Origin: Pseudomonadota bacterium
Lineage (GTDB): Bacteria > Pseudomonadota > Gammaproteobacteria > Burkholderiales > Burkholderiaceae
Length of the DNA: 48,765 bases
NCBI GenBank assembly: GCA_029777935.1
Contig: JAKORH010000187.1
Coordinates: 1 to 48,765, forward strand
Direction: 5' to 3'
Of the stretch, positions 8,010 to 16,250 are shown piece after piece (positions within the stretch are counted from its first letter, which is position 1; each line of letters begins with the position of its first letter). Both the position numbers and the translations under genes were made by a program. The notes beneath the pieces are model-generated. The model was not told the origin of the DNA. It did no database searches and saw only the letters and a program-made list of their open reading frames with translations.

Positions 8010-9524
8010 TCAGGCGGCCGGCAGCACGCTCTCGCACGCCGCGCGCTCCGGCTCCGCCGGGGACAGGTGACCGCAAACCGAGTCGAGCCGCGCGCGCAGC
8101 CGCGCCAGCACGGCGTCGTGGCTGCCGTCCTTGTTCCACTCGGCGATCCGGGCTGCCATGCGCTCCAGGCTGGCGCGGTTGCGCATGTAGAACGTCTCCG
8201 GCTTCGGCTCGATGTCGGCGAGCACACTCGCCAGCGCGCGCTCGATGCGCGCGGCGTCGTGCGGCGCCAGGTCGATCAGCGCGCGCACGTAGATCGCGCC
8301 CCACTGCAGCCGCGTCGCCGGTCCCTGCGACGCCACGTACGCCTGCTCGTACCAGCCGAGCGCCGCCGCGGCGTCGCCGCGCTTGCGCGCGTTGCTCGCC
8401 AGACCGAGCATCAGATAGTAGGGAGTCGCCAAACGCTTCAGCTCCGCCTGCAGCAGCGCGTCGGACTCGGCAAGCAGTCCGGCGTCGGCCAGCAGATCGG
8501 CTGCCGCGGTCACGACCGCCGCGCGCTCGTAGCGCTCGGTGGCATCGCGGGTCGCGCGCAGGACGACGCCGCGCACTTCGGTCTGCAGCGCGAGCGGCAG
8601 CGGGCCCTCGGACGCATCGAGCCGCGCCAAGGCGACGCGTGCGTCTGCCGCGGCGATGCGGTCGAGCCGAGACAGCGCAGCGTCCGCGGTGAAGTCGGCC
8701 AGGCACCGATCCCAGGCGCGCTGCAGCCGCGCGCGCACCGCCGTGCCGCTATCGGTCAGTGAGCGCGCGATGTCTGCCGCTCCGTAGGTGAGTTCGGCGA
8801 AGTTGGCGCGCGCCAGTTCGCGATCGCCCAGCGCCTTCTCGATACGCGCCAGTGCGGCGTGCCGGTCGATCGCGGAGCCGTCCTTGTCCTTCGCGTCGGC
8901 CGCTATCGAGACCGCCTTCAGCGTGAAGCGCGTGGCCGCGTCCGGCGCCTTCGCCGCACTCGCCTGCGCGAGCTTCCACAGCAACGGCACCAGCGTGTCC
9001 TTTCGCACCAGCGTCTGGTCGTCGGTTTCCCATGAATAGAACGCGAGCAGTCGCCAGTCGCTCGGCGCCAGAGCCGCGGGCTTCTTCTGCGCCGTGGCCA
9101 GCAACGCCTTGACCGGGCGGCCCGACTGCATGCCGAGCGCCAGCACCTGTACATAACGCGCGCCATCGACTTCGCCCGGCAGGCGCGTGATCTCGGTGCC
9201 GTCGGGCCGGAACAGGATCATCGTCGGATACGCGCTGACCCTGAAGCGCGCCGCGATCTTCTGCGCGTCCGGCGCATCGCCGTCGAGATACACGGGAACG
9301 AACAGGCGCGAGCGCTCGATGAAGTCGCGGCGCGGGAAGATCGTCGCCTTGACCTGGTTGCACGGCGGGCACCACACGGCACCCCAATACAGGAACAGCG
9401 GCTTGCCCTCGCGCTTCGCCTGCGCGAAGGCGGCGTCGACGTGGCCGGTGCGCCAGGCAATCGCGTCGGCCGCGAACGCCGGCGCCACCGCGAACAGCAG
9501 CAGCCACAGGAGCTTGCGCAACAT
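8010..9524 (-). CDS. Exported thioredoxin-fold protein with long helical-repeat C-terminus
   Basis: A 504-residue protein with a cleavable signal peptide (residues 1 to about 19, ending AFAAD). A thioredoxin domain at ~25-135 has the active site WCPPC (Cys52, Cys55) and the cis-Pro segment SAYPTMILF. The remaining ~360 residues are Ala/Leu/Arg-rich helices, resembling TPR/SEL1-type solenoids, including YYLMLGLASNARKRGD and AALGWYEQAYVAS. Proteins of this layout are periplasmic disulphide or thiol-handling proteins; the CPPC motif is found in several DsbD/TlpA-related reductases. A Cys pair also occurs near the C-terminus. It lies between the ABC1 kinase and TRAP genes, same strand, short gaps. 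There is no obvious Shine-Dalgarno before the ATG, but a hairpin sits there. A specific partner is not evident. Confidence 0.85.
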   Translation of the reverse strand: MLRKLLWLLLFAVAPAFAADAIAWRTGHVDAAFAQAKREGKPLFLYWGAVWCPPCNQVKATIFPRRDFIERSRLFVPVYLDGDAPDAQKIAARFRVSAYPTMILFRPDGTEITRLPGEVDGARYVQVLALGMQSGRPVKALLATAQKKPAALAPSDWRLLAFYSWETDDQTLVRKDTLVPLLWKLAQASAAKAPDAATRFTLKAVSIAADAKDKDGSAIDRHAALARIEKALGDRELARANFAELTYGAADIARSLTDSGTAVRARLQRAWDRCLADFTADAALSRLDRIAAADARVALARLDASEGPLPLALQTEVRGVVLRATRDATERYERAAVVTAAADLLADAGLLAESDALLQAELKRLATPYYLMLGLASNARKRGDAAAALGWYEQAYVASQGPATRLQWGAIYVRALIDLAPHDAARIERALASVLADIEPKPETFYMRNRASLERMAARIAEWNKDGSHDAVLARLRARLDSVCGHLSPAEPERAACESVLPAA

Positions 9525-9534
9525 GCGGGGCAGT

Positions 9535-9558
9535 CTAGCCCGGACATATCCGGGCTAG
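9535..9558. terminator. Ten-base-pair hairpin between kinase and thioredoxin genes
   Basis: Arms CTAGCCCGGA (9535-9544) and TCCGGGCTAG (9549-9558) are perfectly complementary around a 4-base loop. The hairpin covers the stop codon of the ABC1 kinase gene and ends 10 bases before the thioredoxin start. There is no T-run, so it may be a weak terminator, an attenuator or an mRNA-processing site that sets unequal expression within the run. Confidence 0.5.
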
Positions 9559-10919
9559 TCCGCTGCCGCCGCGTCCAGCAGCGGCACCACCAGCGCGCTC
9601 GCATCGACCCGCGCGCGGATGCGCGCCAGCAGCAGGAACGATCCGACCAGCTTGCGGTGCAGGAACATCGTCTCCGGCGGCGGCGCCCGCAGCAGCCCGC
9701 GTTTCAGACCCAGGTCGATGCCGAGCGCGCGCACGCGCGACGGCAGGTCGCTCGCCGCGAAGTCGTAGGGACCGCGCACGCGCAGCGGCTCGCACACGAG
9801 GCGGATCACGTCGACGGCCGCCTGTATGCGCTCGGGCGGATCGTCGGCCGAGAGGTAGCCGATCGCGACGGCGTGGCGCGCGACGGCGTCGAGATCGTCG
9901 TCGATCACCGCACGCGTGATGCGCGCGTAGTTGCGCACGAAGCGCGCGTCGAACGCGCGCGTGGCGCCGAAGTCGAGCAGCACCACGCGCCCGCCCGTCT
10001 GCACCAGGTAGTTGGCGAAGTTGGGATCGGTCTGCATCACGCGGAACTCGAACAGCTCCCGGAACAGCAGCCGCTCCAGCAGCGCGCCGACCGCGTCGCG
10101 CCGCGCCTGCGGCACGTCGGGCGCGGCCAGCGTTTCCAGCGGCGCGCCTTCGACGTAATCCATCGCCATCACGCGCGTGGTCGTGTAGTCGGCGTGCACG
10201 CGCGGCACGGCGAGCAGCGGCTCGTCGGCGACCAGTCGCGCGTAATGCGCGAGAAACCTCGCTTCCGCCAGGTAGTCGGCCTCCTGCAGCAGTTGGTGCT
10301 TCGCTTCGGCGACGATGCCGGCCACGTCGAGGTCGAACGGCAGCAGGTTGAACAGTTTCAGAAGCGCGGCGACGTTGTCGACGTCGCTCGCGATCGAACG
10401 CGCCACCCCCGGGTACTGGATCTTCAGCGCGAGCTCGCGTCCATCGCGCGTGCGCGCGCGGTGCACCTGCCCGATCGACGCTGCGGCGATCGGCTCCCAG
10501 TCGAAGCGCGCGAAGCGCTTCTCCCAACCCTTGCCGTATTCGCGCCCGAGCACGCGCCGCAATTGCTCGACCGGCATCGGCGCGGCCTCCGCGCGCAGCA
10601 CCGCGAGCGCGCGCGCGAACTCCGGCGGCAGCACGTCATCGCCCTGCAGCGACAGCATCTGCCCGAGCTTCATCGCCGCGCCGCGCAGCCGCGCCAGCCG
10701 CTCGGCGAGCCGCTCCGCATTGGCGGCCGACAGCAGCGACGGGCCGGACTCGGAGCGCTGCCGCGCCAGCCGGCGCAGCCCTTCGAGCGCGCCGCCGACC
10801 GCCAGTTCGCCGGCGGCCAGCCCGAGCCGCGCCAGCCGGCCGAGCCGGCTCTGCGGGATCGGCGCCGATTTGCGCTTCACTGCGCGTTTGCCCGGCGTCG
10901 CGCGAAGTCGACGAACCAT
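9555..10919 (-). CDS. ABC1/AarF/UbiB-family atypical kinase
   Basis: The 454-residue protein carries the landmarks of the UbiB/ADCK family: the KxGQ motif (KLGQMLSLQ, residues 84-92), the Ala-rich nucleotide loop AAASIGQVHRA, the invariant Lys in LALKIQYPGV, the ExD segment LLQEADYLAEA, the catalytic-loop DPNFANYLV and the metal-binding LLDFGATRA. Members are membrane-associated ATPases or kinases, several needed for ubiquinone synthesis or lipid handling. This one lacks the C-terminal membrane helices of E. coli UbiB and sits beside acetoacetyl-CoA synthetase rather than other ubi genes, so a direct ubiquinone role is uncertain. The chosen ATG makes a 43-base overlap with the upstream gene; no later Met precedes the conserved core until residue 83, so a non-ATG start inside is the only shorter option. 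Confidence 0.9.
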   Translation of the reverse strand: MVRRLRATPGKRAVKRKSAPIPQSRLGRLARLGLAAGELAVGGALEGLRRLARQRSESGPSLLSAANAERLAERLARLRGAAMKLGQMLSLQGDDVLPPEFARALAVLRAEAAPMPVEQLRRVLGREYGKGWEKRFARFDWEPIAAASIGQVHRARTRDGRELALKIQYPGVARSIASDVDNVAALLKLFNLLPFDLDVAGIVAEAKHQLLQEADYLAEARFLAHYARLVADEPLLAVPRVHADYTTTRVMAMDYVEGAPLETLAAPDVPQARRDAVGALLERLLFRELFEFRVMQTDPNFANYLVQTGGRVVLLDFGATRAFDARFVRNYARITRAVIDDDLDAVARHAVAIGYLSADDPPERIQAAVDVIRLVCEPLRVRGPYDFAASDLPSRVRALGIDLGLKRGLLRAPPPETMFLHRKLVGSFLLLARIRARVDASALVVPLLDAAAAD

Positions 10920-12877
10920 GCGAGGCTCGACGGGTTCGCCATCGCGTCGGCGTGCACGACCTTCTCCGCCGGGTGGCCGAGCAGCAGCTTCTTCACCGGC
11001 AGCTCCGTCTTCTTGCCCGACAGCGTGCGCGGCACCTCGGCGATCGCGAGGATCTCGTCAGGCACGTGGCGCGCCGACAGCGCCTCGCGAATGCGCTGGT
11101 TGATGCGCGCGCGCAATCCGTCGTCGAGCTCCGCCCCCGGCCGCAGCACGACGAACAGCGGCATGTACGAGGCGCGGCCCAAGTACTCCAGATCGACCAC
11201 CAGGGAGTCGAGAACCTCGGGAATCGCCTCGACCGCGCGATACAGCTCCGCGGTACCCATGCGGATGCCGTGGCGGTTGATGGTCGCGTCCGAGCGGCCA
11301 TAGATGATGGCGCCGACCGCCTCGGGACGCGGCACGAGCCGGATCCAGTCGCCGTGCCGCCACACGCCGGGCCAGGTGTCGAAGTAGCTTTCGCGGTAGC
11401 GACGATCGCCGGGATCGTTCCAGAAGTGGAGCGGCAACGACGGGAACGGTGCGCTGCACACCAGCTCGCCGACCTCGCCCATGATCGGACGGCCGGCGTC
11501 GTCGTAGGCCTCGACCTTCAGCCCGAGCGCGCGGCACGACATCTCGCCCTCGTACACCGGCAGAGTCGGCAGCCCGGTGAGAAATGCGCCGGCCAGATCG
11601 GTGCCGCCGGCGATCGACACCAGCCACACGTCGCGCTTCACGTGCTGATAGATCCAGCGGTACGCCTCGGCCGGCAGCGGCGATCCGGTCGAGCCGATGC
11701 TCGCAAGATGCGACAGGTCGGCGACGCGCGCCGGCTCGACGCCGGCCTTCATGCAACTGGCATAGAAGGCGGCACCGGCGCCGAAGAACGTGATCCTTTC
11801 GTCGGCAACGAACTTCCACAGCGTCGTCAGGTCCGGCCAGCCGGGGTTGCCGTCGTACATGCACGCGGTGGCGCCGACCAGCAGCGCGCTGACCTGCACG
11901 TTCCACATGATCCAGCCGGTGCTCGTGTACCACTGGAAGCGGTCGCCGGCCTGCACGTCGCGGTGCAGGCCGATGCCCTTCAGCGCCTCGAGCAGCACGC
12001 CGCCGTGGCCGTGCACGATCGCCTTCGGCACGCCGGTGGTGCCGGACGAATACACGATCCACAGCGGGTGGTCGAACGCGACCTGCTCGGTCGCGAGCTG
12101 CGCTTCGCGCGCGGCGAGATCGCGCCATGCGAGCGCGCCGGGGAATCGCTGCGCGTCGATGCCGTCGTTCAAGACCGGCACGATCACCGTGTGCGCGAGC
12201 GAGCCCAGCTCGCGCCGCAGTTGCGCGACGATCTCGCTGCGGTCGAACACCTTGCCGCCGTAGCGATAGCCGTCGCAGGCGATCAGCACCTTCGGTTCGA
12301 TCTGCCGGAAGCGGTCGAGCACGGCCACCGGGCCCATGTCGGGCGAGCACACCGACCACACCGCGCCGAGGCTCGCGACCGCGAGAAACGCGACGATCGT
12401 CTGCGGCATGTTCGGCAGATAGGCGACCACGCGGTCGCCCGGCGCCACACCGAGCGCGCGCAGCGATGCCGCCACCGCGCCGACCTGCCGCTCGAGTTCG
12501 CGCCAGCTCACCTCGCCGCGAACGCCCAGTTCGTTGCGGCACACGAGGGCGGGACCCTCGCCAGCCGCATGGCGCATCACCTGGTCGACCAGGTTCAGCC
12601 GCGCCCCCGGACACCACCGCGCGCCGGGCATCCTGGCTTCGGCGAGCACGCGCGTATACGGCTGCGAGGCGCGGACGTCGAAGAACTGCCACACCGCGCT
12701 CCAGAAACCTTCGAGGTCGGTCACCGACCATTGCCACAGCGATTCGTAATCGCCGAAGACGAGGCCGCGCTCGCGCGCGAGCCAGGCGAGAAACGCAGTG
12801 ATGCGCGCGCGCTCGACGCGCTCCCTTGTCGGGCGCCAGATCGCCGCGCCGGTGGTCGTGTCCGCCATCGATGCCAT
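10877..12877 (-). CDS. aacS: Acetoacetyl-CoA synthetase (acetoacetate-CoA ligase)
   Basis: A 666-residue adenylate-forming enzyme that activates acetoacetate to acetoacetyl-CoA, feeding ketone-body or polyhydroxybutyrate carbon into central metabolism. The N-terminus (AIWRPTRERVERARI, then the ACS-N-like FWSAVWQFFDV) and length match AacS rather than acetyl-CoA synthetase. The AMP-binding loop is VYSSGTTGVPKAIVHGHGG (about 275-293); TSTGWIMWN, YGRSDATINRHGIRMG and the C-terminal GKKTELPVKKLL, which holds the acylation-sensitive Lys, are all present. The reading frame stays open far upstream of 12877, but that is antisense to the next gene; the ATG at 12877 or 12868 gives the family-length protein. 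It is divergent from the uup gene, which starts 85 bases away. Confidence 0.93.
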   Translation of the reverse strand: MASMADTTTGAAIWRPTRERVERARITAFLAWLARERGLVFGDYESLWQWSVTDLEGFWSAVWQFFDVRASQPYTRVLAEARMPGARWCPGARLNLVDQVMRHAAGEGPALVCRNELGVRGEVSWRELERQVGAVAASLRALGVAPGDRVVAYLPNMPQTIVAFLAVASLGAVWSVCSPDMGPVAVLDRFRQIEPKVLIACDGYRYGGKVFDRSEIVAQLRRELGSLAHTVIVPVLNDGIDAQRFPGALAWRDLAAREAQLATEQVAFDHPLWIVYSSGTTGVPKAIVHGHGGVLLEALKGIGLHRDVQAGDRFQWYTSTGWIMWNVQVSALLVGATACMYDGNPGWPDLTTLWKFVADERITFFGAGAAFYASCMKAGVEPARVADLSHLASIGSTGSPLPAEAYRWIYQHVKRDVWLVSIAGGTDLAGAFLTGLPTLPVYEGEMSCRALGLKVEAYDDAGRPIMGEVGELVCSAPFPSLPLHFWNDPGDRRYRESYFDTWPGVWRHGDWIRLVPRPEAVGAIIYGRSDATINRHGIRMGTAELYRAVEAIPEVLDSLVVDLEYLGRASYMPLFVVLRPGAELDDGLRARINQRIREALSARHVPDEILAIAEVPRTLSGKKTELPVKKLLLGHPAEKVVHADAMANPSSLAWFVDFARRRANAQ

Positions 12878-12961
12878 GCCGCGTGACCGAAGTGCCGCGA
12901 TTATCCCGCCGCCGCGTCGCGTCGTTGGGTCCGGCGCTTCGACTTCGATATCGTTACCAGC

Positions 12962-14776
12962 ATGACGCTCGCGACCCTGCTCGACGCCGAACTCGCGTAC
13001 GGCGATGCGCCGCTGCTCGACCGCGCGCAACTCACCGTGCTCGAGGACGAGCGGATCGGGCTGATCGGCCGCAATGGCACGGGCAAGAGCTCGCTGCTCG
13101 CAGTGCTGGCCGGCCGCACCGCGCTCGATGGCGGTGAACTGAAGCGCCGCGACGGCCTGCGCGTGGTGCTGGTCGAACAGGAGCCGCAGTTGCCGGCGGC
13201 GCCGACGCTGTTCGACGCGCTGCTCGCGCGCGGCGCGATCGCGTCGATCGCCGACGAGCGCGAGCGCTGGCGCGTCGAGGCGCGGCTGGCCGAGTACCTG
13301 CACCGCTTCGGCATCGAAGGCACGCGAGCGTTCGCCGGCGCCTCGGGCGGCGAGCGCAAGCGCGCCGCGCTGGCGCTGGCGTTCGCGCTGGTGCCCGACC
13401 TGCTGCTGCTCGACGAGCCGACCAACCATCTCGACATCGACGGCATCGAACGGCTCGAGGAGCTGGTACTGAAGCGCGGCGCCTCGATCGTGATCACGCA
13501 CGATCGCCGTTTCCTCGACCGCGTGGCCACGCGCATCGTCGAGCTGGACCGCGGCACGCTGCGCGGCTACCCCGGCAACTACACCGCGTTCGAGGCCCGC
13601 AAGCGCGACGAACTGGACGCCGAAGATGCGGCGCGCCGCCGCTTCGACAAGTTCTGGGCGCAGGAGGAGGCGTGGATCCGCAAGGGCATCGAAGCGCGCC
13701 GCACGCGCAACGCGGGCCGCGTCAGCCGCCTCGAAATGCTGCGCGCGGAGCGCGCGGCGCGGCGCGAGCGGATCGGCAACCTCCGACTGCAAGTGGACGC
13801 CGGCGCGCGCAGCGGCCGGCTGGTCGCGGAACTGCAGGGCGTTGCCAAGTCGTTCGGCGAACGCTTGATCGTGCGCGACCTCGACCTGCGCCTGCTGCGC
13901 GGCGATCGGCTGGCGCTGATCGGTCCGAACGGCGCCGGCAAGTCGACGCTGCTGAAGCTGATCCTCGGCGAACTGGCGCCCGACCGCGGGCGCGTGCGGC
14001 TCGGCACGAATCTCACCGTGGCGTACTTCGACCAGATGCGCGCCGCGCTCGATCCGCAGTCGACCGTGGCCGAGACGATCGCGCCGGGCTCCGACTGGAT
14101 CGAGATCGGCGGCGCGCGCCGCCACGTGATGACGTACCTCGCGGACTTCCTGTTCCCGCCGCGGCGCGCAAACGCGAAGGTCGCGATGCTTTCGGGCGGC
14201 GAGCGCAATCGCCTGCTGCTGGCGCGCCTGTTCGCGCAGCCCGCCAATCTGCTCGTCCTCGACGAGCCGACCAACGATCTGGACATCGAGTCGCTGGAGC
14301 TGCTCGAGAGCACGCTGCAGGACTACACAGGCACGCTGCTGCTCGTGTCGCACGACCGCGCGTTCCTCGACAACGTGGTGACGCAGTCGCTGGTGGCCGA
14401 AGGCGATGGGCGCTGGCGCGAGTACGTCGGCGGCTACTCTGACTGGCTCGCGCAGCGCCCGGAAGCAGCGGCCGCACCGAAGGCCGCGCCGGCCGGGAAA
14501 GCCGAATCCGCGCCGCGCAGGACCGAGCGCATCAAGCTCAGCTACAAGGAGCAGCGCGAACTCGCCGCGCTGCCGGCCGAGATCGACGCGATCGAGCGCG
14601 AACAGGCCGCACTGCACGCGCGAATGAGCGCCACCGACTATCACGCGAGCGGCGCGCAGCGGATGCGCGAAGACGCTGCGCGCGTCGGGGAAATCGAACT
14701 CCTGCTGCTGGCAAAACTCGAACGGTGGTCGGCGCTCGAAGACAAGGCGAAGGCTGCGGGTGCTCCGCCCGCCTGA
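12962..14776 (+). CDS. uup: ABC-F ATPase, Uup type
   Basis: A soluble 604-residue protein with two ABC cassettes and no membrane segment. First cassette: Walker A GRNGTGKSS (36-44), signature ASGGERKRAAL, Walker B LLLLDEPTNHLD. An Arg-rich ABC-F linker follows (WIRKGIEARRTRNAGRV). Second cassette: Walker A GPNGAGKST near residue 320-330, signature LSGGERNRLLL, LVLDEPTNDLD. The C-terminal ~90 residues form a charged coiled coil (KLSYKEQRELAALPAEIDA...), which is the DNA/ribosome-binding tail diagnostic of Uup. Uup proteins act on ribosomes and influence precise excision of transposons and replication-fork events. The gene is monocistronic in appearance and divergent from aacS. Confidence 0.93.
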   Translation: MTLATLLDAELAYGDAPLLDRAQLTVLEDERIGLIGRNGTGKSSLLAVLAGRTALDGGELKRRDGLRVVLVEQEPQLPAAPTLFDALLARGAIASIADERERWRVEARLAEYLHRFGIEGTRAFAGASGGERKRAALALAFALVPDLLLLDEPTNHLDIDGIERLEELVLKRGASIVITHDRRFLDRVATRIVELDRGTLRGYPGNYTAFEARKRDELDAEDAARRRFDKFWAQEEAWIRKGIEARRTRNAGRVSRLEMLRAERAARRERIGNLRLQVDAGARSGRLVAELQGVAKSFGERLIVRDLDLRLLRGDRLALIGPNGAGKSTLLKLILGELAPDRGRVRLGTNLTVAYFDQMRAALDPQSTVAETIAPGSDWIEIGGARRHVMTYLADFLFPPRRANAKVAMLSGGERNRLLLARLFAQPANLLVLDEPTNDLDIESLELLESTLQDYTGTLLLVSHDRAFLDNVVTQSLVAEGDGRWREYVGGYSDWLAQRPEAAAAPKAAPAGKAESAPRRTERIKLSYKEQRELAALPAEIDAIEREQAALHARMSATDYHASGAQRMREDAARVGEIELLLLAKLERWSALEDKAKAAGAPPA

Positions 14777-14893
14777 CGCGGCAACGAAGGGTTACAACTT
14801 CAACGCTTTTTGGCTTGCCGCGCGTACGCAGCGGCCGACAATGAGCGTTAAGCAGAAGACCAGTTCAAGGTCGACTGCGGCAAGGAAGGCTGT

Positions 14894-15277
14894 ATGAAAT
14901 CACTTCGTTTCTCGGTCGCAGCGTGCGCTGCGGCGCTGGCGCTGCTGTCGATTGCGGCGCCGGCACAAGCCGATCGCGGGTGGCATGGTGGCGGGTGGCA
15001 TGGCGGTGGCTGGCACGGCGGCTCCCACTGGCGCGGCGGCGTCTTTCTGAACTTCGGCGTGCCGTACCCCTATTACTACTGGGGATCGCCGTATGTCTAC
15101 GGGCCGGCGTACGCATACCCGCCCGCGGTCGTCGACCCGCCGGTGTACGTCGAGCGCGGCGACTCGGGCGCGAATGCGACGTGGTGGTACTGGTGCGACA
15201 GCGCGCGCGGCTACTACCCGTATGTGAAGGAATGCCCGAGCGGCTGGCGGCGAGTGCCGGCGCAGCCGCAGCAATAG
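14894..15277 (+). CDS. Small secreted Gly/His/Tyr-rich protein, unknown function
   Basis: A 127-residue protein preceded by a good AAGGAAGG ribosome site. It has a signal peptide (residues 1 to about 26, cut after APAQA). The mature start is three repeats of WHGGG/WHGGS, followed by a Tyr/Pro-rich stretch (YPYYYWGSPYVYGPAY). The C-terminal domain has WYWCDSARGYYPYVKECPSGW, with two Cys that could form a disulphide. This C-terminal pattern recurs in many small envelope proteins of betaproteobacteria whose function is unknown. The His-rich repeats might bind metal, but that is a guess. It sits 16 bases ahead of a glycine-zipper lipoprotein gene, suggesting joint expression at the cell envelope. 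Confidence 0.85.
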   Translation: MKSLRFSVAACAAALALLSIAAPAQADRGWHGGGWHGGGWHGGSHWRGGVFLNFGVPYPYYYWGSPYVYGPAYAYPPAVVDPPVYVERGDSGANATWWYWCDSARGYYPYVKECPSGWRRVPAQPQQ

Positions 15278-15293
15278 GCGCCGGAGGCCGACG

Positions 15294-15863
15294 ATGAACC
15301 GCCTTCTCACACTCGCGTCGAGTGCCGCAGTGCTCGGCTTGACGGCGTGCGTGACGATGCCGGCCGGCCCCACCACGATGGCGCTGCCGGGCCGGCACAA
15401 GACGTTCGAGCAGTTCCAGATCGACGATGCGCGCTGCCGCGGCTACGCGACCGCGCAGATCGGCGGGCCATCGGCGGCCGAGAACGCAAACAACAGCGCG
15501 GTGGCGAGCGCGGTGCTGGGCACCGCGATCGGAGCGGCGGCGGGTGCGGCGATCGGCGGCAATGGCAGCGCGGCCGGCGTCGGTGCCGGCATGGGACTGC
15601 TGGCGGGCTCCGCGATGGGCGCGGGCGCCGCGCAGACGTCGTACTACGCCACGCAACAGCGCTTCGACGCCGCATACACGCAGTGCATGTACGCCGCGGG
15701 CAACCAGGTGGCCGTCAATGGTCGCTACGCGCGCAGGTACCAGCAACCGCAGGCTCCGGCGTATCCACCGCCGAATGCACCGCCGCCACCGGATGCCGGC
15801 GTGCCTCCCGATTACCGGCCGCCGGGCAACATGCCGCCGGCGGGTACGCCGCCGCCCCGCTGA
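15294..15863 (+). CDS. Glycine-zipper lipoprotein
   Basis: A 189-residue protein with a lipoprotein signal peptide and lipobox LTAC (Cys at about residue 19). Residues ~70-110 are an Ala/Gly-rich zipper (ASAVLGTAIGAAAGAAIGG and VGAGMGLLAGSAMGAG), which usually makes a membrane-embedded helical hairpin. The end is a Pro-rich tail (PPNAPPPPDAGVPPDY...). The fold resembles outer-membrane glycine-zipper lipoproteins; the exact function is unknown. Conserved Cys residues at DARCRGYA and TQCMYAAG may pair. It is probably cotranscribed with the Gly/His-rich protein upstream. Confidence 0.85.
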   Translation: MNRLLTLASSAAVLGLTACVTMPAGPTTMALPGRHKTFEQFQIDDARCRGYATAQIGGPSAAENANNSAVASAVLGTAIGAAAGAAIGGNGSAAGVGAGMGLLAGSAMGAGAAQTSYYATQQRFDAAYTQCMYAAGNQVAVNGRYARRYQQPQAPAYPPPNAPPPPDAGVPPDYRPPGNMPPAGTPPPR

Positions 15864-15876
15864 TCTCGATCAGCGG
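15857..15876 (+). terminator. Hairpin at the end of the lipoprotein gene
   Basis: Arms CCGCTGAT (15857-15864) and ATCAGCGG (15869-15876) are perfectly complementary with a CTCG loop, and include the stop codon of the lipoprotein gene. No T-run follows, so termination is possible but not certain. Confidence 0.4.
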
Positions 15877-15923
15877 TTCGCGCGAGTATGCTCGTGGCGA
15901 ATGACTTCGCCACCGGTGCAGCC

Positions 15924-16208
15924 ATGAGCCACAAGCACGAGCAACTGCTGAAGACGATCTTCCACGATCCGATCAGCGGCAATATCCACTGGCGCGACAT
16001 CGAATCGCTGCTCAAGCATCTGGGCGCCGAGATCGAGATGCTCTCGGGGGCGCGCATTCGCGTGAAACTGGGTCGCGCCGAAGGCATCCTGCACCGGCCG
16101 CACCACGGCAACACGCTGGACCGCAGCTCGGTACAGCACCTGCGCGAATTCCTCGGCCGCGGCGGCGCCACGCCATCGCTGTACGAGCAGCAGAAGAACC
16201 CGTCGTAG
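15924..16208 (+). CDS. HicA-like small RNA-binding/toxin-fold protein without visible HicB
   Basis: Starting at the ATG at 15924 the protein is 94 residues. An upstream ATG at 15888 would add 12 poorly conserved residues. The core HEQLLKTIFHDPISGNIHW, RDIESLLKHLGAEIE and the Gly/Arg-rich RIRVKLGRAEGILHRPHHG follow the HicA double-stranded-RNA-binding fold, with the His in HRPHHG at the position of the HicA catalytic His. HicA toxins of type II systems cleave mRNA and are normally paired with a HicB antitoxin. Neither neighbour is HicB: a lipoprotein lies before and egtD after. The longer, solitary form found here is common in chromosomes and may be a domesticated RNA-binding protein rather than a toxin. 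Confidence 0.75.
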   Translation: MSHKHEQLLKTIFHDPISGNIHWRDIESLLKHLGAEIEMLSGARIRVKLGRAEGILHRPHHGNTLDRSSVQHLREFLGRGGATPSLYEQQKNPS

Positions 16209-16215
16209 AGCGGAA

Positions 16216-16240
16216 CCGCCACGCGGGCGCGGCGTGGCGG
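16216..16240 (+). terminator. Hairpin between the HicA-like gene and egtD
   Basis: Arms CCGCCACGC (16216-16224) and GCGTGGCGG (16232-16240) are complementary over 9 base pairs around a 7-base loop. It lies just after the HicA-like stop and ends 10 bases before the egtD ATG, where a ribosome site would be expected; it could terminate the first message or mask egtD translation. Confidence 0.4.
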
Positions 16241-16250
16241 CGCGACCCAT

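Noticed and set aside
12878..14644. Upstream extension of the acetoacetyl-CoA synthetase frame
   Set aside because: The frame stays open but is antisense to the Uup gene; family length and motifs start at 12877.
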